NCBI GenBank assembly: GCA_021647145.1
Contig: JAKIVF010000006.1
Coordinates: 1-52,846 of the forward strand
Reading direction: 5' to 3'
DNA length: 52,846 nucleotides
DNA from: Methylococcaceae bacterium
GTDB lineage: Bacteria; Pseudomonadota; Gammaproteobacteria; Methylococcales; Methylomonadaceae
In this document: positions 32,581 through 41,620 of the stretch, in pieces
Position numbering within the stretch: the first letter of the stretch is position 1
How the letters are laid out: each line of letters begins with the position of its first letter
Translations under genes and position numbers: made by a program
The notes under the pieces: generated by a model
What the model saw: the letters and a program-made list of their open reading frames with translations, nothing else
Database searches by the model: none
What the model was told of the DNA's origin: nothing

Positions 32581-33534
32581 TTAATCCACATAAAGCGAAC
32601 TGACCGATTCACTTTCGGCAATTCGCCTGATAGTTTCAGCTAACATTTCTGCAACACTTAGTTGTCTAATTTTTTCAATTGACAACAACTCGTCATTTAA
32701 CGGAATAGTATCAGTAACAACTAATTCATCCAAAACTGAACTTCTTACATTATCCGCAGCCGCTCCCGATAAGACAGGATGAGTACAGTAAGCAACTACT
32801 TTAATCGCTCCATTTTTCTTTAAAGCTGCTGCTGCATGACACAAGGTGCCTGCGGTATCAACCAAATCATCAATCATGACACAAGTTCGACCTGAAACAT
32901 CACCAATGATATGCATTATTTCAGATACATTTGCCTTTGGACGCCTCTTATCAATTATTGCCAAATCAGCATCACCCATCCGCTTTGCTAATGCCCTTGC
33001 CCTCACAACCCCACCCACATCAGGTGAAACAACGATTAAATTTTCATACTTTTGCCGCCAAACATCTCCAAGCAACAAAGGCGAAGCATAAACATTGTCA
33101 ACAGGTATATCAAAAAAACCTTGAACCTGCTCTGCGTGCAAATCAACCGTTAGAACTCTATCTGCCCCAGCTATATCAATCATATTGGCGACTAATTTCG
33201 CCGTAATTGGCACTCTCGCCGATCTTGAGCGCCGATCTTGTCGTGCATATCCATAATAAGGCATAACTGCTGTAATTCTTGATGCAGAAGCTCTTTTTAA
33301 CGCGTCAATCATAACCAGCATCTCCATTAGGTGCTGATCAGCAGGAGAGCACGTAGGCTGAATAACAAATACGTCTTTGCCCCGTACATTCTCCTCAATC
33401 TCTACAACTATTTCTCCATCACTAAAACGCCCGACTGTTGCCATCCCAAGACGCATATTTAGCTTCCTCACTATCCCCTCAGACAACGCTCGATTCGCAT
33501 TTCCAGAAAACACCATCATTGAGGAATCTTGCAT
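32581..33534 (-). CDS. prs: ribose-phosphate pyrophosphokinase
   Basis: PrsA makes PRPP from ribose 5-phosphate and ATP for nucleotide, histidine, tryptophan and NAD synthesis. The 317 residues contain DLHAEQVQGFFDIPVDNVYA (ATP/ribose phosphate-binding, near residues 134-153), the flexible loop KRRPKANV, and the PRPP-binding VMIDDLVDTAGTLCHAA at about 220-236. The start has AAGGTG seven bases upstream. It lies just after tRNA-Gln and before rplY. Confidence 0.98.
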   Translation of the reverse strand: MQDSSMMVFSGNANRALSEGIVRKLNMRLGMATVGRFSDGEIVVEIEENVRGKDVFVIQPTCSPADQHLMEMLVMIDALKRASASRITAVMPYYGYARQDRRSRSARVPITAKLVANMIDIAGADRVLTVDLHAEQVQGFFDIPVDNVYASPLLLGDVWRQKYENLIVVSPDVGGVVRARALAKRMGDADLAIIDKRRPKANVSEIMHIIGDVSGRTCVMIDDLVDTAGTLCHAAAALKKNGAIKVVAYCTHPVLSGAAADNVRSSVLDELVVTDTIPLNDELLSIEKIRQLSVAEMLAETIRRIAESESVSSLYVD

Positions 33535-33570
33535 TTAAGCACCTTACAAAAATTTAAGATGAAGATAAAA

Positions 33571-33645
33571 TGGCTGGGCTGCCAGGATTCGAACCTGGGT
33601 ATGCGGAGATCAAAACCCCGTGCCTTACCGCTTGGCGACAGCCCA
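33571..33645 (-). tRNA. tRNA-Gln (TTG)
   Basis: A 75-base cloverleaf: acceptor TGGGCTG/CAGCCCA, anticodon loop TTTTGAT with anticodon TTG, T-arm CCAGGTTCGAATCCTGG, encoded CCA. The U1-A72 pair typical of tRNA-Gln is present. It sits between ispE (8 bases) and prs (36 bases), a conserved arrangement in many gammaproteobacteria. Confidence 0.97.
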
Positions 33646-33653
33646 ATAAAATT

Positions 33654-34496
33654 TCAGTCCAATAGCTTGTTGAACAATGGTGATTTATTTATCCCTCTGG
33701 TCAAATATACCTGCCATCTTTCTTTCAGCCCCTGCCAAGCTTCACGCGCTAATTCCTTCGAATCAAACTCCGCAAAGACACAAGCACCTGTACCCGTTAA
33801 TCTAGCGTCAGAAAACTTCGCCAAATCCACCAAAGCATTTTCTACGGGCTGATATGACTTACTAACAACATCTAAACAATCATTTTGATATTGTCCTGCA
33901 AGAAAATCAGACATTCTGATTGATTTACTGCCCCTTGTCAAATCCCTTTCTGAAAAAATTTCTTTTGTATCCACATGGCACTCCGGTTTTATAACTACAA
34001 TCCATTTTTCCGGAAGATCTATTTCCTCAATTTTTTCTCCCACACCTTCAGCCCAAGAAGCTTTACCATACACAAAAATTGGGACATCAGCTCCCAACTC
34101 CAACCCTAACTGCATTAGTCTTTTTTTAGAAATATTCAATTTCCATAATTTATTTAACACAACTAGCGTTGTTGCAGCATCAGAACTTCCACCACCTAAC
34201 CCTCCTCCCATAGGCAGGTTTTTTTCTACTTCAATAGAAACCCCTTCCTGACACCCTGTCTCACGCCTTAATAAGTTAGCTGCACGAATAGTCAAATCAT
34301 CCCTTTCTGAAACACCAGGAATAGGTGATAATAAAGTTATTTTTCCATCTTTAGCTGGGTGGTATGTAATCCAGTCACACAGTGAAATAAACTGAAAAAC
34401 AGTTTGGAGCAAATGATACCCATCATCTCTTTGTCCTGTTATCCTTAACATTAAATTCAACTTAGCTGGCGCAGGCCATTTTTTACCCCATTCCAT
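33654..34496 (-). CDS. ispE: 4-diphosphocytidyl-2-C-methyl-D-erythritol kinase
   Basis: IspE phosphorylates CDP-methylerythritol in the MEP route to isoprenoids. The 280 residues carry the substrate-binding start PAPAKLNLMLRITGQRDDGY (about 8-27, with the catalytic-region Lys and His) and the GHMP ATP loop PMGGGLGGGSSDAATTL at about 90-106, as well as the C-terminal RLTGTGACVFAEF loop. It lies 38 bases after lolB and ends 8 bases before tRNA-Gln. Confidence 0.97.
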   Translation of the reverse strand: MEWGKKWPAPAKLNLMLRITGQRDDGYHLLQTVFQFISLCDWITYHPAKDGKITLLSPIPGVSERDDLTIRAANLLRRETGCQEGVSIEVEKNLPMGGGLGGGSSDAATTLVVLNKLWKLNISKKRLMQLGLELGADVPIFVYGKASWAEGVGEKIEEIDLPEKWIVVIKPECHVDTKEIFSERDLTRGSKSIRMSDFLAGQYQNDCLDVVSKSYQPVENALVDLAKFSDARLTGTGACVFAEFDSKELAREAWQGLKERWQVYLTRGINKSPLFNKLLD

Positions 34497-34534
34497 AATT
34501 TTTTTATCTTAAATGCCCTTGCAATTAAAAATTT

Positions 34535-35101
34535 CTACTCTTCCCACTTGTCTATAATCAACTTCATCGTTGAGTTTTTTCGATTAACTTTAATTTTCTT
34601 TGGTAACTTATCATTTTTGACTAATTGCATTTTTTGATAGTTAACTCGCCAACCCAATTGAACAAAACCTTCTTTCTCTCGTTCATATGTGTTTTCTGGG
34701 TCAACTAAACCGAGAACCCAATATTTCAATGCAGAAACAGGCACTAAAACCCCTGTGTATTTTTTAATCACATCCTCAGCCGACCCATAATGCTGAATCT
34801 GCTTGCCATCATAATTCACCAGTACGCGCGCACCGTTGATATTCACAATTACACGCCCCATTCCAAGTGGACCAAATAATTCAATGACATCTTTATTTCT
34901 CAGGTGCCTCCAATTAATCGATGCAGATAGTGTATTATTTTGGTCAGATACAGCAAGTCGACCTGAAAACCCCCACTCATCTTTGGCATATAAATAATTT
35001 CTTTCTTCCAGCTGAAATAAGGCTGTTGATTTAACTGGTTTGTTACTACATGAAGCCAGAAAACCCATTAAAAATAGTATGACAAAAAACCTGATTTTCA
35101 C
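34535..35101 (-). CDS. lolB: outer-membrane lipoprotein localisation protein LolB
   Basis: LolB receives lipoproteins from LolA and inserts them into the outer membrane. The 188 residues start with a lipoprotein signal (MKIRFFVILFLMGFLASCSN, Cys at about 18), followed by the WGFSGRLAVSDQNNTLSASI and WRHLRNKDVIELFGPLGMGR segments of the family's open beta-barrel. The start codon is GTG at 35101, three bases after the TPR gene's stop. Its own lipid anchor is consistent with the outer-membrane receptor role. Confidence 0.93.
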   Translation of the reverse strand: MKIRFFVILFLMGFLASCSNKPVKSTALFQLEERNYLYAKDEWGFSGRLAVSDQNNTLSASINWRHLRNKDVIELFGPLGMGRVIVNINGARVLVNYDGKQIQHYGSAEDVIKKYTGVLVPVSALKYWVLGLVDPENTYEREKEGFVQLGWRVNYQKMQLVKNDKLPKKIKVNRKNSTMKLIIDKWEE

Positions 35102-35104
35102 TTA

Positions 35105-36844
35105 TCACTTCACATTATTAAATAAGCGCTGAGTTTTTAATAAATAATCGTCATCAGGTGCTTTTTTATAGACTTTATCGAAAAGCTTTTTTGCTTCATC
35201 CTTTCTGCCTATTGCCCATAACACCTCAACGATATGAGCGGCTATTTCATTTTCTGCTTGTTTTTCATATGCACTTTCCAAATAATTTAGTGCTTCTTCA
35301 AACCTTTTTTGCTTAAATCGCAACCATCCTAGACTATCAATAATCACCGCCTCATCTGGCTTTAGTTTTAAAGCCCGAAGCAAATATTTTTCAGCATCTT
35401 CGTATCGATTTGTTCGATCTGCCAATGTGTAACCAAGGGCATTCAAAGCATTTGCATCGTTTGGATCTTGCTGTAAAACCTGCAATAGGTCTTTCTCTAC
35501 TACGTCTAACTTGTCCAGTTTTTCTGCTATTAAAGAACGTGTGTACAATAAATCTCTTTGTCCTGGAAATTCTTTCAACCCATTTGATAAAACATCATAG
35601 GCTTTTTGATATTCTTTTTGCGAACTATAAAGTTCTGCCTTCAAAAGCTGAGTATTTGACTTTTGTTTAGGAAATTTTTTAGATATTTTTTCGATACGGC
35701 TTTCAGCCTTAGCATACTCCTTCTGTTTTAGAAGCATTGATATTGCGACCATTGAAGCTTCATATTCAAAAGGCCCTTGGGTTACCTTATCAAACCAGAC
35801 CAAGGCCTTATTATAATTTTCTTTCTTGTATTCGATTCTACCTAAATAAAAACTTGCTGGCGCATCCCAGCCAGGCTTATTAACCAGACTTTCTAAAACA
35901 TCTATCGCTTCATCGTCCTTTTCCTGTTGAAGATAGACCAAAGCCATAGAAAACTGAGCATCTCCATCCACTGGGTTAGCATCTGAAATTTTTCGATAAA
36001 TCTGCAATGCCTCATCAAAACGTTCTTCTTTCACCAAGATCTGAGCTAACATCTTTTGTACTCGCTCATTTTCAGGTTTTTTTTCCAAAATACTTTCTAA
36101 ATCTTTTTTAGCTAGGCCTAAGTCCCCTTTCTGCGCGGTTAACTGCGCACGTAGAATTAGAGCTTTTTCCCAGTCAGGTTGCGCAACCAACGCAGCATTA
36201 ACCTTTGTTATTGCAACATCTTGCCTCTTTAACTGCCCAGCTAATAAAGCTTGAACATAAAGAACTCCTGATTGATTAGGGTGCTGAACAGAAACCTCCT
36301 CCATTACATCAGAAACGAACTCAGTGTTCCCTTCTTTTTCCAGAATTTGTAACACTTCCATTATTGTCGATTCAAAGCCCGCCGGATCATCCTCTAAAAC
36401 TCTACCTAAATGTTTAACAGCTTTGTTTTTGTCAGACCCTCTTAAAGCAGACAAGATGGCTATTTTTCTCGCTGAAAGATTTTTTTCATCTCGCTTTAAC
36501 CATAAAGAAACTGCCTCATCAGTTTTTTTCGTATCCTTCAAAAAAAGCCCTATTTTTGCTGCCCTTTCAGCAATTTTTGGATCATCCACATGTTTTGCCG
36601 CTTGCAAATAACCTTCTAAGGCAACACCATATTGTTTTCTTTGTCCAGCAATTTCAGCCGTCATCAAAAGATAGAGTACCTCTGGTGTAATTGCTGTTAC
36701 CTTTTCAGGAACAACTTCCTTTTTCTTTTTAACAATTTCTTTTTTTTGTTCTTTTACCGAGAGATCTGGTTCTTTTTCTTGAACACTTGCGCATCCAGCT
36801 AGAAATACAGTGATCAGCACAGCTAATAACTTCATCATTAACAT
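35105..36844 (-). CDS. TPR-repeat lipoprotein
   Basis: A 579-residue protein with a lipoprotein signal (MLMMKLLAVLITVFLAGCAS, Cys near residue 18), a Lys/Glu-rich linker, then tandem tetratricopeptide repeats, for example ALGYTLADRTNRYEDAEKYL, LRALKLKPDEAVIIDSLGWL and RFKQKRFEEALNYLESAYEK near the C-terminus. TPR scaffolds of this kind occur next to lolB in many gammaproteobacteria; the specific partner is unknown. The ATG at 36844 has AGAGAA seven bases upstream; an earlier TTG is less likely. Three bases separate it from lolB. Confidence 0.85.
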   Translation of the reverse strand: MLMMKLLAVLITVFLAGCASVQEKEPDLSVKEQKKEIVKKKKEVVPEKVTAITPEVLYLLMTAEIAGQRKQYGVALEGYLQAAKHVDDPKIAERAAKIGLFLKDTKKTDEAVSLWLKRDEKNLSARKIAILSALRGSDKNKAVKHLGRVLEDDPAGFESTIMEVLQILEKEGNTEFVSDVMEEVSVQHPNQSGVLYVQALLAGQLKRQDVAITKVNAALVAQPDWEKALILRAQLTAQKGDLGLAKKDLESILEKKPENERVQKMLAQILVKEERFDEALQIYRKISDANPVDGDAQFSMALVYLQQEKDDEAIDVLESLVNKPGWDAPASFYLGRIEYKKENYNKALVWFDKVTQGPFEYEASMVAISMLLKQKEYAKAESRIEKISKKFPKQKSNTQLLKAELYSSQKEYQKAYDVLSNGLKEFPGQRDLLYTRSLIAEKLDKLDVVEKDLLQVLQQDPNDANALNALGYTLADRTNRYEDAEKYLLRALKLKPDEAVIIDSLGWLRFKQKRFEEALNYLESAYEKQAENEIAAHIVEVLWAIGRKDEAKKLFDKVYKKAPDDDYLLKTQRLFNNVK

Positions 36845-37157
36845 TAACAAATTCTCTATTTAAATATGGTTAAACATAACTATAGAATATCAGAAATCCG
36901 ACATAATTTAGACCAGAATTTTTAATCCTTATGTCTATCAGGTCACTATTGCGGAATTTATAATCATTTCTTTAGCCTATTAAAAAAGGATAAAAAAAAC
37001 GTGCAGCTCATGCCACATAACTGATTCAGAAACATTTATCCACACAAAAAAAACACAAATATAAAATAAGCAACCGTTTTCACTTAAACTATATATTTGA
37101 TTAAATCGCTATTTTCCTTAGAATAAGCTCCTTTAATATGACAATACCTCACAATCA
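36845..37157. promoter_or_regulatory. divergent intergenic region between the TPR gene and hemA
   Basis: A 313-base AT-rich spacer with no gene, lying between two transcripts that point away from each other, so promoters for both should be here. The hemA-side candidate is listed separately. For the TPR/lolB side no convincing -35/-10 pair was found, only AT-rich stretches. There is no hairpin strong enough to call. Confidence 0.5.
37097..37124 (+). promoter_or_regulatory. candidate hemA promoter
   Basis: TTGATT (37097-37102) and TAGAAT (37119-37124) are separated by 16 bases: four of six and five of six matches to sigma-70 consensus. It ends 33 bases before the hemA ATG. Only moderate support, because the DNA is AT-rich throughout. 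Confidence 0.4.
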
Positions 37158-38408
37158 ATGACACTTCATGCGGTAGGAATTAACTATAATACTGCGCCTA
37201 TTGCAATTCGGGAACGATTAGCATTCCCGGCTGAGTTACTCGAATCCGCTCTTAAAACCCTGTGGAATAGCCATAAGATTGATGGAGCAGCAATTTTATC
37301 TACCTGCAATCGAACAGAGTTTTATTTTCAAACTGACGAAAACACCCCAAGCTCACTAATTGAATGGATTGCTGAAAATAAAAAAATACCACCAAGTGAG
37401 TTTATTCCTTATCTTTATAATTATACTGATAGCCAATCAATAAAGCATATGTTTCGTGTTGCTTGTGGGTTAGACTCAATGGTTCTTGGCGAACCACAAA
37501 TTCTTGGCCAAATGAAAACAGCTTATCAAGCCGCTTATGAGGCGGGCACCTTAGGAAAGCATCTAGGAAAGCTATTCCATCACACTTTTTCAGCAGCAAA
37601 AAAAGTACGCACCGACACTGCAATTGGTTCCAGTCCTGTCTCTGTTGCTTTTGCTGCTGTACAATTAGCTCAACAAATTTTTGACTCATTATCGGAACAG
37701 ACAGCACTGCTAATAGGAGCAGGGGAAACTATAGAGTTAACCGCCAGACATTTATCTCAAAATCACATTGGCAGGATAATTATAGCAAATAGAACTTATG
37801 ATAAAGCCCATCATTTAGCTACACAGTTTAATGGATATGCCATTGATTTGTCAGAAATCCCCAACCATTTAGCCGAAGCAGATATTGTTGTTTCTTCTAC
37901 CGCAAGTCAACTACCTATATTAGGTAAAGGTCGAGTTGAAAGTGCCATCAAAAAACGCAAACATAAACCTATGTTTATGGTAGATTTAGCTGTTCCTCGT
38001 GATATTGAAGCCGAAGTTGAACAACTAAGAGATGTCTACCTCTATACTGTTGATGATTTACAGAATACTATAGACCAAAACATTAACTCCAGACGTAAGG
38101 CCGCTATACAGGCAGAAGAAATTATTGATACCCAAGTTGAGTATTTCCTGTCATGGATGCGTTCCCAAGGCGCTCAATCAGTCATCAAAGATTATCGGCT
38201 ACAAGCGGAATTAACGCGCAATGAAGTACTTGCCAAAGCGATGACCCAATTAAACAATGGACGCTCTGCAGAAGATGTATTAAACCAATTAGCACATACA
38301 CTGACAAATAAACTTATTCACACACCCAGTGCACAATTAAGGGAAGCGGGAGCAAATGATCGACATGATATAGTCGCCGCTGCAAGAGAAATATTTAAAT
38401 TAAAATAA
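37158..38408 (+). CDS. hemA: glutamyl-tRNA reductase
   Basis: HemA reduces glutamyl-tRNA to glutamate semialdehyde, the first committed step of tetrapyrrole synthesis. The 416 residues have the N-terminal catalytic domain with ILSTCNRTEFYF (nucleophilic Cys at about residue 50), GLDSMVLGEPQILGQMKTAY near 103-122, a Rossmann NADPH domain (LLIGAGETIEL at about 189-199), and a C-terminal dimerisation helix. No strong ribosome-binding site precedes the ATG. The stop overlaps the prfA ATG by one base (TAATG). Confidence 0.98.
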   Translation: MTLHAVGINYNTAPIAIRERLAFPAELLESALKTLWNSHKIDGAAILSTCNRTEFYFQTDENTPSSLIEWIAENKKIPPSEFIPYLYNYTDSQSIKHMFRVACGLDSMVLGEPQILGQMKTAYQAAYEAGTLGKHLGKLFHHTFSAAKKVRTDTAIGSSPVSVAFAAVQLAQQIFDSLSEQTALLIGAGETIELTARHLSQNHIGRIIIANRTYDKAHHLATQFNGYAIDLSEIPNHLAEADIVVSSTASQLPILGKGRVESAIKKRKHKPMFMVDLAVPRDIEAEVEQLRDVYLYTVDDLQNTIDQNINSRRKAAIQAEEIIDTQVEYFLSWMRSQGAQSVIKDYRLQAELTRNEVLAKAMTQLNNGRSAEDVLNQLAHTLTNKLIHTPSAQLREAGANDRHDIVAAAREIFKLK

Positions 38409-39493
38409 TGAAAGCCTCAATACAAACTAAACTTGAAAACCTTGGCGATCGCTTTGAAGAAATCGCTGCACTTCTGTCTCAACCTGAAGTGCAGAGTGAT
38501 CAAAATAAATTTCGATCATTAAGTCAGGAGTACGCCCAAATAGATCCTATTGTTAGTTGCTATAGTCACTACAAAGAAAACGAAGAAACCATCAGCTCAG
38601 CACAAGAAATGGCCAAAGACTCTGACCCTGAAATAAGAGAAATGGCCAAAGAGGAATTACTTGAGGCAGAAGCTGAAAAAGAATCACTCCAAAACCAATT
38701 ACAGATTTTATTACTCCCCAAGGATTCTAACGACAATAGAAATGTATTTTTAGAGGTTCGTGCTGGTACTGGAGGAGATGAAGCTTCTATTTTCTCAGGT
38801 GATTTAGCCAAAATGTACCAGCGTTTTGCAGAAAAACAAGGCTGGACAACTGAAATTATCACTGAAAACCGAAGTGACCAAGGTGGCTATAAAGAAATTA
38901 TTCTACGCATTGTGGGTAAAGAAGTTTATTCACAATTAAAATTTGAATCAGGTGTTCACCGCGTACAACGTGTTCCTGAAACAGAATCTCAAGGCCGGGT
39001 TCACACCTCTGCCTGTACTGTCGCTATTATGCCAGAAGTAGAAAGCATTGATGAGTATGAAATTAACTCATCTGATTTGCGGGTAGATACTTTCAGAGCA
39101 TCAGGTTCAGGCGGCCAACACGTTAACAAAACAGATTCGGCTATTCGACTCACCCACCTGCCAACGGGTGTTGTTGTAGAGTGTCAGGATGAACGTTCTC
39201 AACATAAAAATAGAGCTAGGGCTATGTCCTTATTACAATCCAGATTATTAACTGCTGAACAAGATAAACAGCAAGCTGAACAAGCAGAAGACAGAAAATC
39301 TCAAATAGGTTCAGGCGATAGATCAGAGCGAATCCGCACTTACAATTATCCACAAGGACGTATGACTGACCACCGCATTAATCTAACTTTATATAAATTA
39401 GATGAAATTATGCAAGGTGGATTAGAACATGTCATTAACCCTTTAATTAGTGAACATCAAGCAGAACTGCTAACCCAGCTGGGTAATGACTGA
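38408..39493 (+). CDS. prfA: peptide chain release factor 1
   Basis: RF1 ends translation at UAA and UAG. The 361 residues contain the catalytic GGQ in RASGSGGQHVNKTDSAIRLT near 230 and the tripeptide codon-recognition region with the P-x-T segment (RVPETESQGRVHTSACTVAI, about 184-203; PET as the RF1-type motif, in a position where PxT is expected). Its C-terminus overlaps prmC by eight bases, pairing it with the methyltransferase that acts on its own GGQ Gln. Confidence 0.98.
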   Translation: MKASIQTKLENLGDRFEEIAALLSQPEVQSDQNKFRSLSQEYAQIDPIVSCYSHYKENEETISSAQEMAKDSDPEIREMAKEELLEAEAEKESLQNQLQILLLPKDSNDNRNVFLEVRAGTGGDEASIFSGDLAKMYQRFAEKQGWTTEIITENRSDQGGYKEIILRIVGKEVYSQLKFESGVHRVQRVPETESQGRVHTSACTVAIMPEVESIDEYEINSSDLRVDTFRASGSGGQHVNKTDSAIRLTHLPTGVVVECQDERSQHKNRARAMSLLQSRLLTAEQDKQQAEQAEDRKSQIGSGDRSERIRTYNYPQGRMTDHRINLTLYKLDEIMQGGLEHVINPLISEHQAELLTQLGND

Positions 39494-40331
39494 TATTCAA
39501 ACAGCTCTATCTACTGCAACCAAACTGCTGAAAAAAACATCAGATTCCGCTTCACTTGATACAGAAGTTCTACTCTGTCATGTTTTAAATAAATCTAGGT
39601 CTCACCTTAGAGCCTGGCCAGAAAAAAAATTACAGGAAAAAGATAAACAGCAGTTTTTACAGCTGATTAAGCAACGCCAGCAAGGGCTTCCAATTGCCTA
39701 TATTATTGGGAGTAGAGAATTTTGGTCGCGTGATTTCAAAGTCAATAATCAGGTTTTAATACCTCGACCTGATACCGAGTTATTAATTGAACTTAGCTTG
39801 AGAATTCTAGCCGACGCACAAAAAACCAGCCTCCTTGATTTAGGAACAGGCAGCGGTATCGTTGGCATTACCCTCGCAGCAGAACGACCGAATATAGACG
39901 TTATTGCCACCGATCTTAGCGTCCAGGCACTCACTATTGCAAAAGAAAATGCAGCAACCCATCAAATCAAGAATATTCATTTTATCCAATCCAATTGGTT
40001 TGCCCAGATACCCGGTTTAAATTTTGACTTAATCGTCAGCAATCCACCCTATATTGCTAATAATGACCCTCATTTATCTCAGGGTGATATCCGTTTTGAG
40101 CCTAAAAGTGCTTTAACCTCAGATGAACAAGGTTTAAGTGACATCAAAAAAATAAGTGCTCAGGCCCACAATTTTTTAACGCATAATGGTACACTAGCGA
40201 TTGAACATGGTTTTGACCAACAAAAAGCCGTTCAAACTATTTTTAAATCATTTAATTACCACAACATCAAAACCCACTCCGACCTCTCTGGCAACCCTAG
40301 AGTAACAACAGGCCAATGGAAGACAAAATGA
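39486..40331 (+). CDS. prmC: release-factor glutamine methyltransferase
   Basis: PrmC methylates the Gln of the GGQ motif in RF1 and RF2. The 281 residues have the SAM-binding LLDLGTGSGIVGITLAAERP near 116-135 and the catalytic NPPY (DLIVSNPPYIANNDP, about 180-194). The N-terminal five-helix bundle that binds the release factor is present. It overlaps prfA by eight bases and is followed by the JAMM gene with a four-base overlap. Confidence 0.98.
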   Translation: MTDIQTALSTATKLLKKTSDSASLDTEVLLCHVLNKSRSHLRAWPEKKLQEKDKQQFLQLIKQRQQGLPIAYIIGSREFWSRDFKVNNQVLIPRPDTELLIELSLRILADAQKTSLLDLGTGSGIVGITLAAERPNIDVIATDLSVQALTIAKENAATHQIKNIHFIQSNWFAQIPGLNFDLIVSNPPYIANNDPHLSQGDIRFEPKSALTSDEQGLSDIKKISAQAHNFLTHNGTLAIEHGFDQQKAVQTIFKSFNYHNIKTHSDLSGNPRVTTGQWKTK

Positions 40332-40747
40332 AGCAAGAAGAATTTCAACTCCCTAGACGTGTCACTACCCAATTATTGCATTTAGCTCAAATTTCTCCAA
40401 AAAAAGAAATATGTGGCTTAATTGGGTCAAAAGATGGCGTTGCCAACACCTGTTATCCAGTACAGAATATAGCGGATCAAGCAGAAACACATTTTCATAT
40501 GGATGCTAAACAACAAATTAGTGCTATATCAAACATTAGAGATAATAATGAAACACTATTTGCTATCTATCACTCTCATCCAACAGCACCCGCAGTACCA
40601 TCAACTACTGATAAGGAGCTTGCGGCATACCCTGATGCACTTTATTTAATCATATCTCTCAATACAAAAGGTGTACTTGAAATCAGAGGGTTTAGAATGA
40701 TTGACAAATCTTTTACTGAAATATCTCTCAGTATGCTTTCTGATTAA
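40328..40747 (+). CDS. JAMM/MPN-domain metallopeptidase (M67-like)
   Basis: A 139-residue single-domain protein with the full JAMM zinc site: Glu27 in the KKEICGLIG helix, then the H-S-H-P sequence at 82-85, Ser92 and Asp95 (YHSHPTAPAVPSTTDKELAA). Bacterial members cleave C-terminal extensions from sulfur carriers or ubiquitin-like proteins, but no such carrier, ThiF/MoeB-like or cysteine-synthase gene is adjacent here, so substrate is unknown. I choose the ATG at 40328 (ATGA overlap with prmC, GGAAGA four bases upstream) over an ATG four codons earlier. Confidence 0.85.
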   Translation: MKQEEFQLPRRVTTQLLHLAQISPKKEICGLIGSKDGVANTCYPVQNIADQAETHFHMDAKQQISAISNIRDNNETLFAIYHSHPTAPAVPSTTDKELAAYPDALYLIISLNTKGVLEIRGFRMIDKSFTEISLSMLSD

Positions 40748-40758
40748 TATTTTAAGCG

Positions 40759-41553
40759 ATGAAGGTTCTGTTCAGAATCTTCAGAATCCTTGTTTTAATA
40801 ATCATTTTCATCTCACTTGCCTTTTATACAAAAACGCAAAAACTAAAATCCCGAGCGTGGTCTGAACCTTTACAAATCATCATTTACCCCATGAATGGTG
40901 ACGGTAGCATGCTTGTCGAACAATATATAAAACAACTTAAAGTCGAAGCTTTTAATGATATTGATGTTTTTTTTCAAGATGAAGCCAAGCATTATAATTT
41001 ATCCATTCAAAACCCCACCGTCACTAGTTTAGGCTCCATAATCAGCAAACTTCCACCTAAAGCGCCATTGCCTGATGCCGGTTTTAGTAAAATTGCCTTA
41101 TGGAGCTTAAAACTCCGATACTGGGCTTATAAAACTACGCCTGATAACAATTCTAACTTATATCGTGTAAGAGCCTTCATTTACTATCATCAAGCCGAAG
41201 AAAACAAGCAATTACAACATTCACTGGGACTAGACAAAGGATTACTAGTCATTGCCCATACCTTTGCCGCCAATCAACTTGAGCAACAAAACAATATCGT
41301 TATCGCGCACGAGATATTACATACACTAGGTGCAAGCGATAAATATGATAGAAATAACCAGCCATTATTTCCTGCTGGTTATGCTGAACCAGAAAAAAAA
41401 CCTCTCTTTCCACAATCACTCGCAGAAATAATGGCCGCAAGAGTCCCTCAATCAAACCATCAAGCTGAAATGGCTGAAAGCCTTGAATCTTGTGTTATTG
41501 GCATAAAAACGGCTACAGAAATTAACTGGATTCAAAGTAAAACTCAGGATTAA
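40759..41553 (+). CDS. membrane-anchored putative zinc metalloprotease, function unknown
   Basis: A 264-residue protein with one N-terminal hydrophobic helix (about 5-24, FRILVLIIIFISLAFYT), so an inner-membrane anchor with the rest outside or periplasmic. At 184-194 it has HEILHTLGASD, the HExxHxxGxxD pattern of metzincin-like or snapalysin-type proteases with Asp as third ligand. No other domain is recognised. It lies 11 bases after the JAMM gene and 67 bases before mshI. Protease activity is inferred from the motif only; a structural relic is possible. Confidence 0.65.
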   Translation: MKVLFRIFRILVLIIIFISLAFYTKTQKLKSRAWSEPLQIIIYPMNGDGSMLVEQYIKQLKVEAFNDIDVFFQDEAKHYNLSIQNPTVTSLGSIISKLPPKAPLPDAGFSKIALWSLKLRYWAYKTTPDNNSNLYRVRAFIYYHQAEENKQLQHSLGLDKGLLVIAHTFAANQLEQQNNIVIAHEILHTLGASDKYDRNNQPLFPAGYAEPEKKPLFPQSLAEIMAARVPQSNHQAEMAESLESCVIGIKTATEINWIQSKTQD

Positions 41554-41620
41554 CAGCCAACTCCTTGTATTCCAATAATCTTCATCTAAACTAAAAGCAC
41601 TAATTATCAGGAATAAAATA

